Positions 1 to 8,610 of a stretch of 45,015 nucleotides of DNA are shown here, one piece after another; the stretch's first letter is position 1; each line of letters opens with the position of its first letter. The stretch lies in contig NZ_PPEL01000013.1 in the NCBI RefSeq assembly GCF_002899695.1, positions 1 through 45,015 of the forward strand, read 5' to 3'. A model generated the notes under the pieces. That model was not told where the DNA came from. It did not search any database and saw only the letters and a list, made by a program, of their open reading frames with translations. Both the position numbers and the translations under genes were made by a program. The stretch is from Rubneribacter badeniensis (lineage in GTDB: Bacteria; Actinomycetota; Coriobacteriia; Coriobacteriales; Eggerthellaceae).

Positions 1-74
1 TCGGCCGCCTCGGTCAGGCTGAACCCCGCCGCGACGGCCTCCACGGCGAGCTCCCTGGTCTCCAACGGGTACAT
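1..74 (-). CDS. IS3-like transposase OrfA, N-terminal fragment (cut by window edge)
   Basis: Reading leftwards from an ATG at 74-72, 24 codons are visible; they begin MYPLETRELAVEAVAAG and continue to SLTEAA at the window edge. This resembles the start of the small helix-turn-helix OrfA protein of IS3-type elements, which binds the element ends. Nothing beyond residue 24 is visible, so the family call rests on this fragment and on the matching element end at the right side of the window. Confidence 0.55.
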   Translation of the reverse strand, partial: MYPLETRELAVEAVAAGFSLTEAA

Positions 75-124
75 GCGGACTCCAATCCGGACACCGGAGT
101 GTCCAACTTTTTGTCCGCACCCCC
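1..124 (-). mobile_element. End of an IS3-like insertion sequence (left copy)
   Basis: The minus strand starting near 124 reads GGGGGTGCGGAC and then runs into a transposase start codon about 50 bases later. The same 12 bases open the other IS end at 44891, where they follow a transposase stop codon. Both copies point the same way (transposase on the minus strand). A short hairpin, GGACAC-CGGA-GTGTCC, sits at 89-104. The left part of the element is outside the window. The family is inferred from the inverted ends and the short transposase fragments; the outer boundary could be off by a few bases because no target duplication can be checked. Confidence 0.7.
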
Positions 125-158
125 AATGAGCACCTGATCGGTCTTATAGGCTCCGTTT

Positions 159-194
159 CCCTGTTTTTCGTTGCAAATACAACGAAAAACAGGG
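159..194. repeat. Perfect 15-bp inverted repeat, 6-base loop
   Basis: CCCTGTTTTTCGTTG (159-173) is followed by the loop CAAATA and its exact reverse complement (180-194). It lies 35 bases inside the flank of the IS. No T tract follows on either strand that would make it a convincing terminator. It may be a small palindromic element or the scar of one. Confidence 0.8.
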
Positions 195-957
195 CGCTCA
201 GGGTGCTTTTCGCCGACCGGCGACTCGATACGGTAAAATATTGCGCATTCTTTTCGTTTTGCTTACCGAAGTCCGTGATTCGCAGTGCGCACAAGCGGGA
301 GTGATCGATTCGATGCGGCGCGTCACGGCCGTCGCGTGGAATTCCCTTCGCGCTTATCGCGTTGGGGATGGCTTGCAGATATGGGGTTCGTGCTGTGGAC
401 GGCGGGCGATGATCTCGGCTGGAAACCGCCTGATGTGGGCTGGCGTGAGCGGGTCGCTGCAGACGGGCCGTGGGGCGAGTGGGCTGCCGTGCTCGCTTCG
501 CAGCGGCGGGCGCCATGACCGGACGCGGGTGAGGGGGCGAGCGCTCGACGGCGCCTGCGCGTGAAGGACGAGATTCGGGCTGGTTAAGGGCGAGGGCTCC
601 ACCTGCTGTGATTGCCGGCAAGGCATCCGATGCGGGTTGGTTGCAAGCGGGGCGCCGCAAGAACCAGCAGACTGGCGAGTGGGCAAAGCACCCGATGCGG
701 GTTGGCTGCGAGCGGGGAGGTCGTTTGCCCCAAGCGACTGCGAAGCAAGGGAGTGCCGCCTGCTGAGGGTTGGCCTCAGGCCGGGTGCCGTCTGCTGCCA
801 ATAGGGCGTTCGATCCAGGTTGGGACGTTCGATCCGGGTTGGCCGCAGACGAGCACGCTTGCTGCTGGCGGCGGTGTTTCGGGGAGGGGAGGATGACCCC
901 GCTTCCCATAAGGTGTCAAGATAGTAACATTTTGCCGACGGGGGGTGTTGCCCCAAG
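195..957. other. Noncoding stretch with degenerate direct repeats
   Basis: No open frame here has the codon pattern of the flanking genes. A 25-base unit beginning CGATGCGGGTTGG occurs at 628-652 and 693-717 with two differences, and shorter fragments of it (GATCCGGGTTGG type) recur near 810-845. These could be decayed coding or repeat DNA. No RNA gene was recognised. Confidence 0.5.
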
Positions 958-963
958 CATAAT
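958..963 (+). promoter_or_regulatory. Possible -10 box (CATAAT) for the lipoprotein gene
   Basis: CATAAT lies 56 bases before the ATG at 1019. A TTGCCG at 932-937 would make a -35 with a long 20-base spacer, so only the -10 is suggestive. Confidence 0.3.
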
Positions 964-1018
964 GGCGTTGTTCGCACGGTTGCGACGCATTGCGAATCCC
1001 CTGGAGAGGAGACGAACG

Positions 1019-1642
1019 ATGAGGAAAGCAGAGATGCTCTTGAAACGGACCGCGCCGATCGCCGCCTCGGTGGTCCTTGCCCTCTCGCTGGGCACCCTTG
1101 CAGGATGCGCTTCGGCGGGTGGTTCCGACGCGCAGAGAATCGCTGAGCTCGAACGTCAGATCGACGAATTGAAATCCCAAAAATCGAACGACGGTTCCTC
1201 CTCCGGCGATACGTCGGCGAATTCGTCCGATGGCTCGTCGACGAATGCGCCGGATGCATCTGCGTCCGAAGGCGCGGGGGGCGCCGGCTCTGCGGGAAGC
1301 GGTTCGGCGGCTGCCGGCTCTGCGGGCTCGGGTATCCAGATCACCGATGCCACTGCCCAGGACTTCTCGTCGCGTGCAGACGCGCTCATTGCGGAGGCTG
1401 ATGCCGCACAGCCCGATGCGGACTTCGGAGCGCGCGTTGCCGCGTACATGGACTTCGAGCAACGATTCGACGCACTTGACCGCGAGATCGACCTTTACGA
1501 CGATCAGAAAGAGCTGGAATACAAGGGTGGAACTCTTGGTTGGGAGGACTATCGCTCTATCAAAGTGCAGCTTGACTACATCGAGGATCGTCTGGACTTC
1601 GCGATGAATTCCCTCGAGTTGAGATTCGGCATCGACGACTAA
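1019..1642 (+). CDS. Small coiled-coil lipoprotein of unknown function
   Basis: The predicted protein has 207 residues. The start was chosen at ATG 1019 because GGAGAGGAG lies just upstream and the protein then opens with a classic lipoprotein signal: basic residues, a hydrophobic stretch, and the lipobox LAGC with Cys at about residue 30. Residues 38-52 (AQRIAELERQIDELKSQ) form a short coiled coil. A Ser/Gly/Ala-rich linker of about 50 residues follows, then an acidic helical C-terminal domain of about 100 residues with no family I recognise. It should be tethered to the outer face of the cytoplasmic membrane after signal peptidase II cleavage. It stands alone; a palindromic repeat follows the stop. 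Confidence 0.85.
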   Translation: MRKAEMLLKRTAPIAASVVLALSLGTLAGCASAGGSDAQRIAELERQIDELKSQKSNDGSSSGDTSANSSDGSSTNAPDASASEGAGGAGSAGSGSAAAGSAGSGIQITDATAQDFSSRADALIAEADAAQPDADFGARVAAYMDFEQRFDALDREIDLYDDQKELEYKGGTLGWEDYRSIKVQLDYIEDRLDFAMNSLELRFGIDD

Positions 1643-1729
1643 GCCAGTTCCCGTCTGCGACATTGGCGTGGAGCGTGGCAGAGATGGGGGCGTGGCGGGG
1701 ACGCGACAGAAGGACGGAATCGTGGCGGG

Positions 1730-1828
1730 GACGGGAATAATGTGACATTCCGCAAAACGACCAAGGCGCAGTAAGCTTTTTGGAATGTGACATTTTCCCC
1801 GTCCCTCTGTCACGTCCCTCTGTCACGC
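1730..1828. repeat. Dispersed palindromic element, copy A
   Basis: Arms at 1730-1751 and 1782-1803 are reverse complements at 19 of 22 positions and share the core TGTGACATT. The 30-base spacer contains GCAGTAAGCTTTT, which matches the spacer of copy B near 7850. The right side carries a tandem GTCCCTCTGTCAC motif. It lies just after the lipoprotein gene, so it may also end transcription. Confidence 0.75.
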
Positions 1829-1901
1829 CTGAAATACCTGCCTCGTCGGTGGCGGTCTGGCGTTTTGTGTCAAAACGCCGCACTTCCCTGTCAAACCGCT
1901 A

Positions 1902-1943
1902 TCAATGTGACGCTATCCTCGTCGTTTCATAGCCCCTTGTCAT
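1902..1943. repeat. Degenerate half copy of the palindromic element
   Basis: CAATGTGACGCTATCCTCGTC resembles the right arm of the family (AATGTGACATTATCCCCGTC) and is followed by a CCCCTTGTCA remnant. No left arm is visible, so this looks like a decayed copy. Confidence 0.45.
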
Positions 1944-2160
1944 TGTCGTGGGTTCCGGCGCTTAGTCAGGCGGGAGATGGTTTTCCGTCGGCGGGGTATC
2001 GAAGTCGGTTTTCAATCGGAGGGAGGGTTGGTTCCCTGCTGGGTCGCGCGCACGTGCGCGATGGCGTGGGCGAGGCTCGCAAATGTGGCGAACGCGGCGA
2101 ACCCCAAAGAAGCCCCGAGGGAGACGGCGTGAAGCTGTCGGCCTTGCGGCCGGGGTGCGC

Positions 2161-2166
2161 TATACT
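2161..2166 (+). promoter_or_regulatory. Possible -10 box (TATACT) for serS
   Basis: TATACT lies 40 bases before the serS ATG, in otherwise very GC-rich DNA. No good -35 is at the usual distance. Confidence 0.35.
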
Positions 2167-2205
2167 GGGCTGATCAACGAACCCGACCGGAGAAGGAGCG
2201 CGACC

Positions 2206-3504
2206 ATGCTCGACATCAAATTCGTCCGCGACCACCAGGAAGCCGTCGCCGAGGCGATGAAGAACCGCAACGCTTCGTGGGACGCGTCGCGCTTCTCCCG
2301 GCTTGACGAGGCGCGCCGCGCCGCCATCGCGAAGGAGGAGGCGCTGCAGGCCGAGCGCAACGCCACGTCGAAGTCCATCGGCCAGATGATGGCCGCCGGC
2401 CAGAAAGCCGAGGCCGAAGCCGCCAAGGAACGCGTGCGCGCCATCAACGACGAGATCGCCGCCATCGGCGCCGAGCGCGAGGAAGCCGACGCCGAGCTGC
2501 GCGCGCTGCTGTTGCGCACGCCCAACATGCCAGCCGACACCACGCCCGTGGGCGCGAGCGAGGACGACAACCCTGAGGTGCGCCGCTGGGGCACGCCGCG
2601 CGATTTCGCCGCCGAGGGCATCGAGATGAAGCCGCACTGGGATCTGGGCCCGGAGCTCGGCATCATCGACTTCGAGCGCGCGGTGAAGCTCGCGCGCAGC
2701 CGCTTCATCCTGCTGGGCGGCCTCGGTGCCCGCCTCGAGCGCGCGCTCATCAACTTCATGGCCGACACGCACGCCTCCCGCGGCTACAAAGAGTGGTGGT
2801 GCCCGGCCATGGCCAACGCCGAAACGCTCACCGGCACGGGTCAGCTGCCGAAGTTCGAGGAAGACCTGTTCCACACCACCGAGGGCCTCTACCTCATCCC
2901 CACGGCCGAGGTGCAGCTTACGAACATCCACGCCGGCGAGGTGCTTGACGCCAGCCAGCTGCCGCTCAAGTACTGCGCGTTCACGCCGTGCTTCCGCGAG
3001 GAGGCCGGCAGCGCCGGACGCGACACGCGCGGCCTCATCCGCGTGCACCAGTTCGACAAGGTGGAGATGGTGAAGTACGCCAAGCCCGAGGAGAGCTTCG
3101 CCGACCTCGAGGCCATGGTGGAAGACGCCGAGAACATCCTGCAGCTGCTGGGCTTGCCGTATCGCGTGATCAGCCTGTGCACGGGCGACATCGGGTTCTC
3201 CGCTGCGAAAACCTACGACCTGGAGGTGTGGCTGCCCAGCTACAACGGCTACAAGGAGATCTCGTCCTGCTCGAACTGCACGGACTTCCAGGCGCGCCGC
3301 GCGAACATCAAGTACCGCGACCCCGAGAACTTCAAGGGCTCGCGCTACGTGCACACGCTCAACGGCTCCGGCTTGGCGGTGGGCCGCACGATGGCTGCCG
3401 TCATCGAGAACTACCAGCAGGCCGATGGCACCGTGCGCGTGCCCGACGTGCTCGTGCCCTACATGGGCGGCGTCGAGGTCATCGCGCCCGAAGAGCGCGG
3501 CTGA
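2206..3504 (+). CDS. serS: Seryl-tRNA synthetase
   Basis: A 432-residue class II aminoacyl-tRNA synthetase that charges tRNA-Ser with serine in the cytoplasm. The N-terminal domain (about residues 1-100) is the two-helix coiled-coil arm that grips the long variable arm of tRNA-Ser. The catalytic core shows TAEVQLTN, the motif 2 region [19 protein letters not shown], and motif 3 [18 protein letters not shown]. Length is normal for the family. The start was set at ATG 2206, which gives the conserved [10 protein letters not shown] opening and has AGAAGGAG upstream. The following membrane-protein gene begins about 30 bases downstream on the same strand, so they may share a transcript. Confidence 0.97.
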   Translation: MLDIKFVRDHQEAVAEAMKNRNASWDASRFSRLDEARRAAIAKEEALQAERNATSKSIGQMMAAGQKAEAEAAKERVRAINDEIAAIGAEREEADAELRALLLRTPNMPADTTPVGASEDDNPEVRRWGTPRDFAAEGIEMKPHWDLGPELGIIDFERAVKLARSRFILLGGLGARLERALINFMADTHASRGYKEWWCPAMANAETLTGTGQLPKFEEDLFHTTEGLYLIPTAEVQLTNIHAGEVLDASQLPLKYCAFTPCFREEAGSAGRDTRGLIRVHQFDKVEMVKYAKPEESFADLEAMVEDAENILQLLGLPYRVISLCTGDIGFSAAKTYDLEVWLPSYNGYKEISSCSNCTDFQARRANIKYRDPENFKGSRYVHTLNGSGLAVGRTMAAVIENYQQADGTVRVPDVLVPYMGGVEVIAPEERG

Positions 3505-3533
3505 TCTCGCGGGAGAAGGCGAAGGCGTTTTTC

Positions 3534-4628
3534 GTGGTAACGAAGCGCACGCGCACAACCGAGGCGAATCGGAAGCGGGTGGCGGCCAAGCGCGTCGTGC
3601 CGCCCGCTCCTGCCGTCCCGCCCGCTTCGGTTCCTCCGGCCTCTCCGTCCTCCCCGACGGTTCGCCCTGTGTCGAGTGTCCGCTCTGCGGGCTTGTCCGC
3701 GTCTGGACGCTCTGCGGGAGCAACCGGGCAGGGGCGTTCCTCGGACGCGTCGCCGGCCGGTCGGGCCGTCGGCAATCGGGCCGCCGATGATCGGGCTGTC
3801 GACAACCGAGCCGCTGGCGCATCCGGATCAGGGCGCTCCGCTCGGGCCGATCGGCGCTCGCGCGCAGTCAAGAAGCGGCGCTGGCCGCTCGTCGTGGCGT
3901 TCTCGCTGCTGATTGTGGTGGCGGCGGCAGTCGGGCTGTTCTCGTGGGATCGCTGGCTGCGCTACGACGACGCCGCCGAGTTCCAGGGATCGTGGCAGGC
4001 GCACGGCACCACGGGCGTGGTGGTCATCGACGGCGAGCGCATCAACCTCACCGACGACGTGGCCTATTCCTATCGGATTGACCCGATGGCGAAAACCGTC
4101 TCGTTCTCGTTCGGCTCCTTGGAGGGGCAGGGGCGCTACCGGTTCTCGCTCGATCGGTCGCAGCTGGTCATCACGGAGGGCGCGGGCTACTCGTGGCTCT
4201 CTACGCTCGTCGACGACATCGGATGGATGGCCGATCGGCTGACGCGTTTCGTGCAAGGCCAACCGCAGGCCGAGGTGCTTCCCGGCGACGGTGTGACCGT
4301 GCTCGACCGCTTGTCGTCCGCTGCGACCGCCGCGCAGGACGACGGGGCGCTTGCGCAGGAGGGGCCCGCTGCAGATGCCAGCGGGACGTCGGACGGGGCC
4401 GCGGCCGATGACGCCGCCGGTGCCAATGGCGTCGCCGAAGCGGATGACGCCAGCGATGCGAATAGCGCGGACGGCGCCGACGATGCGAGTGGCGCGGACG
4501 GCGGTCTTGCGGAAGGGGCTGCGGAGGCGGGCGGCGCCGGCGCCGACGATGCGCAAGGCGCGCTCGGCGCCCCGAGCGCATCCGACATCCCAGGTGCGTC
4601 TGACGAAACGTCGGACGCCGCGTTGTGA
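3534..4628 (+). CDS. Single-pass membrane protein with low-complexity ends, function unknown
   Basis: The predicted protein has 364 residues from a GTG at 3534; GGAGAAGG lies about 15 bases upstream. Residues 1-110 are rich in Pro, Ser, Ala and Arg and look disordered. A basic stretch (AVKKRRWP) precedes one transmembrane helix (VVAFSLLIVVAAAVGLFSW). The following domain of about 120 residues (FQGSWQAHGTTGVVVIDGER and onward) looks like a compact beta-rich fold outside the membrane. The last 110 residues are Ala/Asp/Gly-rich. The layout suggests a cytoplasmic N-tail and an external sensor-like or wall-proximal domain. No family is recognised. Third-position GC is lower in the two tails than in the core. 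Confidence 0.7.
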   Translation: MVTKRTRTTEANRKRVAAKRVVPPAPAVPPASVPPASPSSPTVRPVSSVRSAGLSASGRSAGATGQGRSSDASPAGRAVGNRAADDRAVDNRAAGASGSGRSARADRRSRAVKKRRWPLVVAFSLLIVVAAAVGLFSWDRWLRYDDAAEFQGSWQAHGTTGVVVIDGERINLTDDVAYSYRIDPMAKTVSFSFGSLEGQGRYRFSLDRSQLVITEGAGYSWLSTLVDDIGWMADRLTRFVQGQPQAEVLPGDGVTVLDRLSSAATAAQDDGALAQEGPAADASGTSDGAAADDAAGANGVAEADDASDANSADGADDASGADGGLAEGAAEAGGAGADDAQGALGAPSASDIPGASDETSDAAL

Positions 4629-4641
4629 GCGGGCGTTCAGG

Positions 4642-5358
4642 ATGAGCCGTCGAACCCGCCCCTCCTTCTGCCGCCCCCGCCAAGCCGGTGGCTTGCAGGA
4701 GGATCCCCTTGCGAGCCCTGGCCGCGCTCTTCCCTCCAGCCCTCCCGCCTCCTCCGGTCTTCCCGGCTTTCCTGATCCTCCGGCTCGATCGCGCCTCTCC
4801 GAGCGTCCGTCTCGACCCGGCTCAGCAGCTTGCTCCGGCCGAAGCTCGGCGCTCCCGCACGACGGCGCTCGAAAATCTCTCGATCGACCCGATCGCCGCT
4901 GCGAGCCGGCCTCTTCCCTCGACTCTTTTGCGCCTTCCGCTCGCTCGACGTCCCGCCCCGCGCTCGTCGTCGAACGGTTGACGGTGCGCATGGGCCGCCT
5001 CGTTTGCGATGTGGCGCTCGCTCCGAGCGCCCCGCGGCTCACCTCGCCCGCGCTCGCCGCGCGCGTGCGCGCGACGTTTCCCAACCTGCCGCGCCATGCG
5101 TGCGTGAACGACGCGGGCGACACGTTCGCCGCCGTCATGGACTGCACGCCGCTGCCGCATCTGCTCGAGCATCTTGTGGTGGACCTGCAAGCCCAGGCCG
5201 CCCCTCCGGACAGCGACGACGTGTACGTCGGCGTGACCGAGTGGACCGACGAGGAGGCCGGTCGCGCCCGCATTGAGGTGAGCTTCACCGACGATTTGGT
5301 CGCTTTGCGGGCTTTTCGCGACGCTGTCGATTTTTTGAACGCCGTGGTGGTACTCTAG
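4642..5358 (+). CDS. Protein resembling the N-terminal domain of cyanophycin synthetase
   Basis: As drawn the protein has 238 residues. Only the last 130 or so look conserved: NLPRHACVNDAGDTFAAVMD, then LPHLLEHLVVDLQAQ, then VTEWTDEEAGRARIEVSF. This order of motifs (His/Cys segment, H..EH.a.eLQ helix, Y.VtEytdE..gr) recalls the N-terminal domain of CphA, which normally precedes an ATP-grasp and a Mur-ligase domain; both are absent here. The 110 residues before it are Pro/Ser/Arg-rich and may not be translated: TTG 4978, GTG 4984 or ATG 4990 are alternative starts. The stop is four bases before the aminotransferase start, which implies cotranscription. Function is unknown and the domain match is from memory of motifs only. 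Confidence 0.5.
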   Translation: MSRRTRPSFCRPRQAGGLQEDPLASPGRALPSSPPASSGLPGFPDPPARSRLSERPSRPGSAACSGRSSALPHDGARKSLDRPDRRCEPASSLDSFAPSARSTSRPALVVERLTVRMGRLVCDVALAPSAPRLTSPALAARVRATFPNLPRHACVNDAGDTFAAVMDCTPLPHLLEHLVVDLQAQAAPPDSDDVYVGVTEWTDEEAGRARIEVSFTDDLVALRAFRDAVDFLNAVVVL

Positions 5359-5362
5359 GCCA

Positions 5363-6667
5363 ATGACTTCGGCTCACCTGACATTCGACCACACGAGCGA
5401 CAAGATCGCCAACCGCGTCGTGAAGATGCGCTCTTCTGCCGTGCGCGATTTGTTCGCCGCTGCGTCGAACCCCAACATCATCTCGCTGTCGGGCGGCATG
5501 CCCGACGTGTCGCTTTTGCCGCACGCGGCCATCCGCAAGGCCACCCGCGCGGCGTGCGACGATGAGCGCGCCGTGGCGCTGCAGTACGGCTCCACCGATG
5601 GCCGCGTAGAGACGAAGCGCGTGTTCTGCGACCTCATGCGCGACATCGGCGTGCGCGCCAAGCCGGAGAACGTCATGATCACCACGGGCGCGCAAGAGGC
5701 GCTCGACCTCATCGCCAAGACGTTCGTCAATCCGGGCGACATCGTGCTGGCCGAAGGCCCCACCTACCTCGGCGCGTTGCAGGCGTTCTCTGCCTACGAG
5801 CCGGATATCCGCTGCATCCCCTTCGATGACGAGGGCATGCGCATGGATTTGCTGGAAGAGGAGCTTGCGCGCATCGGCAAAGGCAATCCGCGCCTCAAGT
5901 TCCTCTACACCATTCCGAACTTCCAAAACCCCGGCGGCGTCACCATGGTGCCCGCGCGTCGCAAGCGCCTCATCGAACTGTCGCACGAGTACGGCTTCAT
6001 GGTGGTGGAGGATGACCCCTATGGCCGCTTGCGCTACGAGGGCGGCCACGTGCTGCCGCTCAAGGCGCTTTCGGACGACGTGGTGTACCTCGGCACTGTG
6101 TCGAAGGTGTTCGCGCCGGGTTTGCGCACGGGTTGGGTCGTGGCGCCGAAGAGCGTGCTGGCGAAGATCAACCTTGTGAAGCAGGGCACCGATCTGTGCG
6201 GCAGCGCGTTCAACCAGGTGGTGGTGGAGCACTACTTCACCGACACCCCGTGGCAGAAGACGCTGCGCACGTTCGTCAACACCTATCGCACGCGTCGCGA
6301 CGCGATGCTGGCGGCGCTCGACGAGCACTTCCCGCCCGAGGCGTCGTGGACGCGCCCCGAGGGCGGCTTCTTCGTGTGGGTGACGCTTCCCGACTACGTG
6401 GACACCGGCTCCATGCTGGGCGCGGCGCTCGAGCACGGCGTGACGTACACTCCCGGAGACGGGTTCTTCCCCGACGGCAAGACCGGCAAGAACTGCATGC
6501 GCATCGCGTTTTGCTACGAGAGTCCGGAGAACCTTGCCGAGGCCGTCAAGCGACTTGCGGGTGTTATCAACGAGCGGTTGGAACTGTATCGAGCGTTCAT
6601 TGATGCCGGCGCTTTGCCGAACGCCGGACGAGCCGACGCTGCGAGCCGTTCCGGCACCCAATCTTGA
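5363..6667 (+). CDS. PLP-dependent aminotransferase, class I/II (2-aminoadipate/aromatic type)
   Basis: A 434-residue fold-type I aminotransferase. Recognisable are IISLSGGMPD near residue 38, the cofactor-stacking region MITTGAQEALDLIAK, IPNFQNPGGVTM (substrate/PLP contacts), VVEDDPYGRLRYEG with the Asp that contacts the pyridine nitrogen, and TVSKVFAPGLRTGWV, whose Lys should form the Schiff base with PLP. The organisation is that of the LysN/2-aminoadipate and MocR-aminotransferase branch, but there is no DNA-binding domain, so it is an enzyme rather than a regulator. The amino-acid substrate cannot be read from sequence. It follows the CphA-like protein by four bases. Confidence 0.9.
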   Translation: MTSAHLTFDHTSDKIANRVVKMRSSAVRDLFAAASNPNIISLSGGMPDVSLLPHAAIRKATRAACDDERAVALQYGSTDGRVETKRVFCDLMRDIGVRAKPENVMITTGAQEALDLIAKTFVNPGDIVLAEGPTYLGALQAFSAYEPDIRCIPFDDEGMRMDLLEEELARIGKGNPRLKFLYTIPNFQNPGGVTMVPARRKRLIELSHEYGFMVVEDDPYGRLRYEGGHVLPLKALSDDVVYLGTVSKVFAPGLRTGWVVAPKSVLAKINLVKQGTDLCGSAFNQVVVEHYFTDTPWQKTLRTFVNTYRTRRDAMLAALDEHFPPEASWTRPEGGFFVWVTLPDYVDTGSMLGAALEHGVTYTPGDGFFPDGKTGKNCMRIAFCYESPENLAEAVKRLAGVINERLELYRAFIDAGALPNAGRADAASRSGTQS

Positions 6668-6792
6668 CCCCTGTGCGCTTGCCCTCACGTGCGAAAGCAC
6701 GCTTAGCCGCGCGGCGAGTCGATTTTGGACATTGGACGGCTCTCGCTGACTGATTAGGACTGGCGGTTTGGCTGCTGTTGAAAGGAAACGAC

Positions 6793-7785
6793 ATGGGCCT
6801 CAAAGTTGCAGTGTTGATGGGCGGCGCCTCGTTTGAGCGCGAGTTCTCCCTGTCCAGCGGCAAAAACGTGTGCGCGGCGCTTGAAGAGGTCGGCCACAAG
6901 GTGGTGCCGCTCGATACCACGAGCGACCTCGTTCCCACGCTGCGCAGCGAGCGTCCCGACGTGTGCTACAGCGCCCTGCACGGCAAGCACGGCGAGGATG
7001 GCACCATTCAAAGCCTGCTCGAATTCCTCGACATCCCGTTCGTCGGCTCGCCGTCGCATGTGTGCCATCGCACGTGGAACAAGGACTCCATGCATTACGA
7101 GCTGGCGACGTATCGCGCCATCACTGGCGATGCCCCCGTCGCTTCATGGCCGCAAGGCATCTACTTGGCGCGCGACGCTTTCAAGGACATGGGTGCCGCT
7201 ACGGCGCTCGACTTGGTGGAAGAGCGCGTGATCGGCGGCTATCCTGTGGCGGTGAAGCCCGCGCACGGCGGTTCGGCTATGGGCGTGCATCGTGTGGATT
7301 CCGTCGATGAGCTGGGCGAGGCCATCCTCGATGCGCTGTCGTTTGACGAGGCGGTGGTGGTCGAACAGTGGGTCGAGGGCGTGGAGATGGCCGTGTCAGT
7401 GCTGGGCACCGGTTGGGACGCCTATGCGCTGCCGCCGGTGGAGATCGTGGCGAAATCGGGCCGCTATGACACCGAGGCTCGCATGACACCCGGAGCTGTG
7501 GAGTACTTCGCGCCCGTTCGGCCTGCGTCGCTTGCTCAGGATGAGGCCGATGCGCAGGCCATTCGCGCCGAGATCGAGCGCGCGGCGCTCGAGGTGTACC
7601 GCGCCTACCAGGTGCGCGACCTTGCTCGCATCGACCTCATCTGGGACGGTGCCCAAGCGCGCGCATTCGAGGTGAACGTGTCGCCCGGCATGGCCGAGCA
7701 CTCCCTGTTCCCCACGGCATGCGCCGCCGCCGGGCTGTCGCTGCCGAAGGTTCTCGACAGCCTGGTCAGCCAATACGCACGATAG
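6793..7785 (+). CDS. ddl: D-alanine--D-alanine ligase
   Basis: A 330-residue ATP-grasp enzyme that joins two D-alanines for peptidoglycan precursor synthesis in the cytoplasm. The N-terminus VAVLMGGASFEREFSLSSG is the family signature, followed by HGKHGEDGTIQ, the ATP-grasp lysine region VAVKPAHGGSAMGV, VVEQWVEGVEMAV, and the metal-binding end FEVNVSPGM. That last motif is usually EVNT.PG; here Val-Ser replaces Thr-Leu. The omega-loop region (SGRYDTEARMTPGAVEYFAP) also departs from the common YDYEAKY form, so substrate preference at the second site is open. The start at ATG 6793 has AAAGGAAAC upstream. A near-perfect palindrome follows the stop by 15 bases. Confidence 0.92.
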   Translation: MGLKVAVLMGGASFEREFSLSSGKNVCAALEEVGHKVVPLDTTSDLVPTLRSERPDVCYSALHGKHGEDGTIQSLLEFLDIPFVGSPSHVCHRTWNKDSMHYELATYRAITGDAPVASWPQGIYLARDAFKDMGAATALDLVEERVIGGYPVAVKPAHGGSAMGVHRVDSVDELGEAILDALSFDEAVVVEQWVEGVEMAVSVLGTGWDAYALPPVEIVAKSGRYDTEARMTPGAVEYFAPVRPASLAQDEADAQAIRAEIERAALEVYRAYQVRDLARIDLIWDGAQARAFEVNVSPGMAEHSLFPTACAAAGLSLPKVLDSLVSQYAR

Positions 7786-7800
7786 GGCAGGCACGTGGTA

Positions 7801-7904
7801 GGGGCGTGACAGGGGGACGGGGATAACGTCACATTTTGCGAGATAATCGAACGCGGTAAGCCTTTTGGGAATGTGACATTATCCCCGTCCCCCTGTCACG
7901 CCCC
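7801..7904. repeat. Dispersed palindromic element, copy B (best preserved)
   Basis: The arms at 7801-7835 and 7870-7904 are 35 bases long and complementary at 34 positions; each carries the AATGTGACATTATCCCCG core and the CCCCCTGTCACGCCCC tail. The 34-base spacer contains CGCGGTAAGCCTTTT, as in copy A. Its place right after ddl fits a transcription-ending or RNA-stabilising hairpin, but it lacks a T tract. Confidence 0.9.
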
Positions 7905-8028
7905 CGCCACGCTCGGTCGTTGCTCTCTCTCGACCTCTCTGCCTCGCTGCGTTGCAAGCGGCTTCAACGAAACGGCAACCGAATTCTATTGCGCCTGTGT
8001 TTTCCCTCCGGGCGCGCATGGATGCCCG

Positions 8029-8034
8029 TATAAT
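8029..8034 (+). promoter_or_regulatory. Probable -10 box (TATAAT) for the YtxH gene
   Basis: A perfect TATAAT lies 37 bases before the ATG at 8071 in GC-rich DNA. No -35 match is seen at 16-18 bases upstream. Confidence 0.5.
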
Positions 8035-8070
8035 GATCGGACAGACGAACATCCCCAGAAGGAGGCTGTC

Positions 8071-8610
8071 ATGGGCAACAAACTAGGTGCTTTCTTGGCC
8101 GGAGGGCTTGCGGGCGCGGTCGTCGCGCTTCTGTGCGCGCCCCGTTCGGGTCAGGAAACGCGGGCCATGGTCACCGATAAAATGAACGCCGTGTGGGGCG
8201 AGGCCCAGGAGCTTGGCGCGCAGGCTGGCAGCAACGTGCAGCAGGCGTACCACGAGGCCACGGCCAAGGGCCAGGAGGTCGTCCACGACGTGGCGGCCAA
8301 GGGCCAGGAGCTGTACGGCCAGGCCACGCAGCGCGTGCAGGATGCCGCCGACACCATCAAGCCGGCGTTCTCGCAGAAAAACGACGAGCTGCGCGAGAAG
8401 ATCGAGGCCGCGCGCCAGCGCATCGCTGCGCAGGTGGCGAAGAACGCCGAGCAGGCGCACGATTCGGCGAGCGAAGCCATTCCCGTGGCCGCCGACACGG
8501 CTCACGAGGTTGTCGACGCCGCGCAAGGCAAGGCCGAGGACGCGGTCGACGCCGTGAAGGGCACCGCAGAGAGCGTTGCCGACAAGATCGACGGCAAGGA
8601 CGCGCAGTAG
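8071..8610 (+). CDS. YtxH-domain membrane-anchored protein with amphipathic repeats
   Basis: The protein has 179 residues. It opens with the short YtxH-type anchor GAFLAGGLAGAVVALLCAPRSGQETR (glycine-rich hydrophobic segment followed by P.SG.e.R), quoted here in parts: GAFLAGGLAGAVVALL then CAPRSGQETR. The remainder is a charged helical region with repeated AKGQEV-type and ADTAHEVVDAA-type segments reminiscent of LEA-like stress proteins. It probably sits on the inner face of the membrane. The start has AGAAGGAGG upstream and a good -10. It heads a likely operon with the PRC-barrel and TVP38 genes; the gap to the next start is about 160 bases. Confidence 0.85.
   Translation: MGNKLGAFLAGGLAGAVVALLCAPRSGQETRAMVTDKMNAVWGEAQELGAQAGSNVQQAYHEATAKGQEVVHDVAAKGQELYGQATQRVQDAADTIKPAFSQKNDELREKIEAARQRIAAQVAKNAEQAHDSASEAIPVAADTAHEVVDAAQGKAEDAVDAVKGTAESVADKIDGKDAQ

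Noticed and set aside
1960-2160. T-box leader upstream of serS
   Set aside because: AGGGTTGGTTCCCTGC looks faintly like the T-box core (AGGGTGGNACCGCG) but needs an insertion and several changes, and no Stem I with a serine specifier could be drawn.
1966-3822. Very long open frame on the minus strand opposite serS (and similar long antisense frames opposite the adhesin, hypF, pgi and the peptidase)
   Set aside because: High GC content leaves antisense frames open. Their products are Arg/His/Ala-rich with no family motifs, while the plus strand encodes clear proteins.
4351-4641. Extension of the CphA-like gene upstream to ATG 4351
   Set aside because: It would overlap almost 280 bases of the preceding membrane-protein gene, and its Arg/Pro-rich translation looks like an out-of-frame reading.
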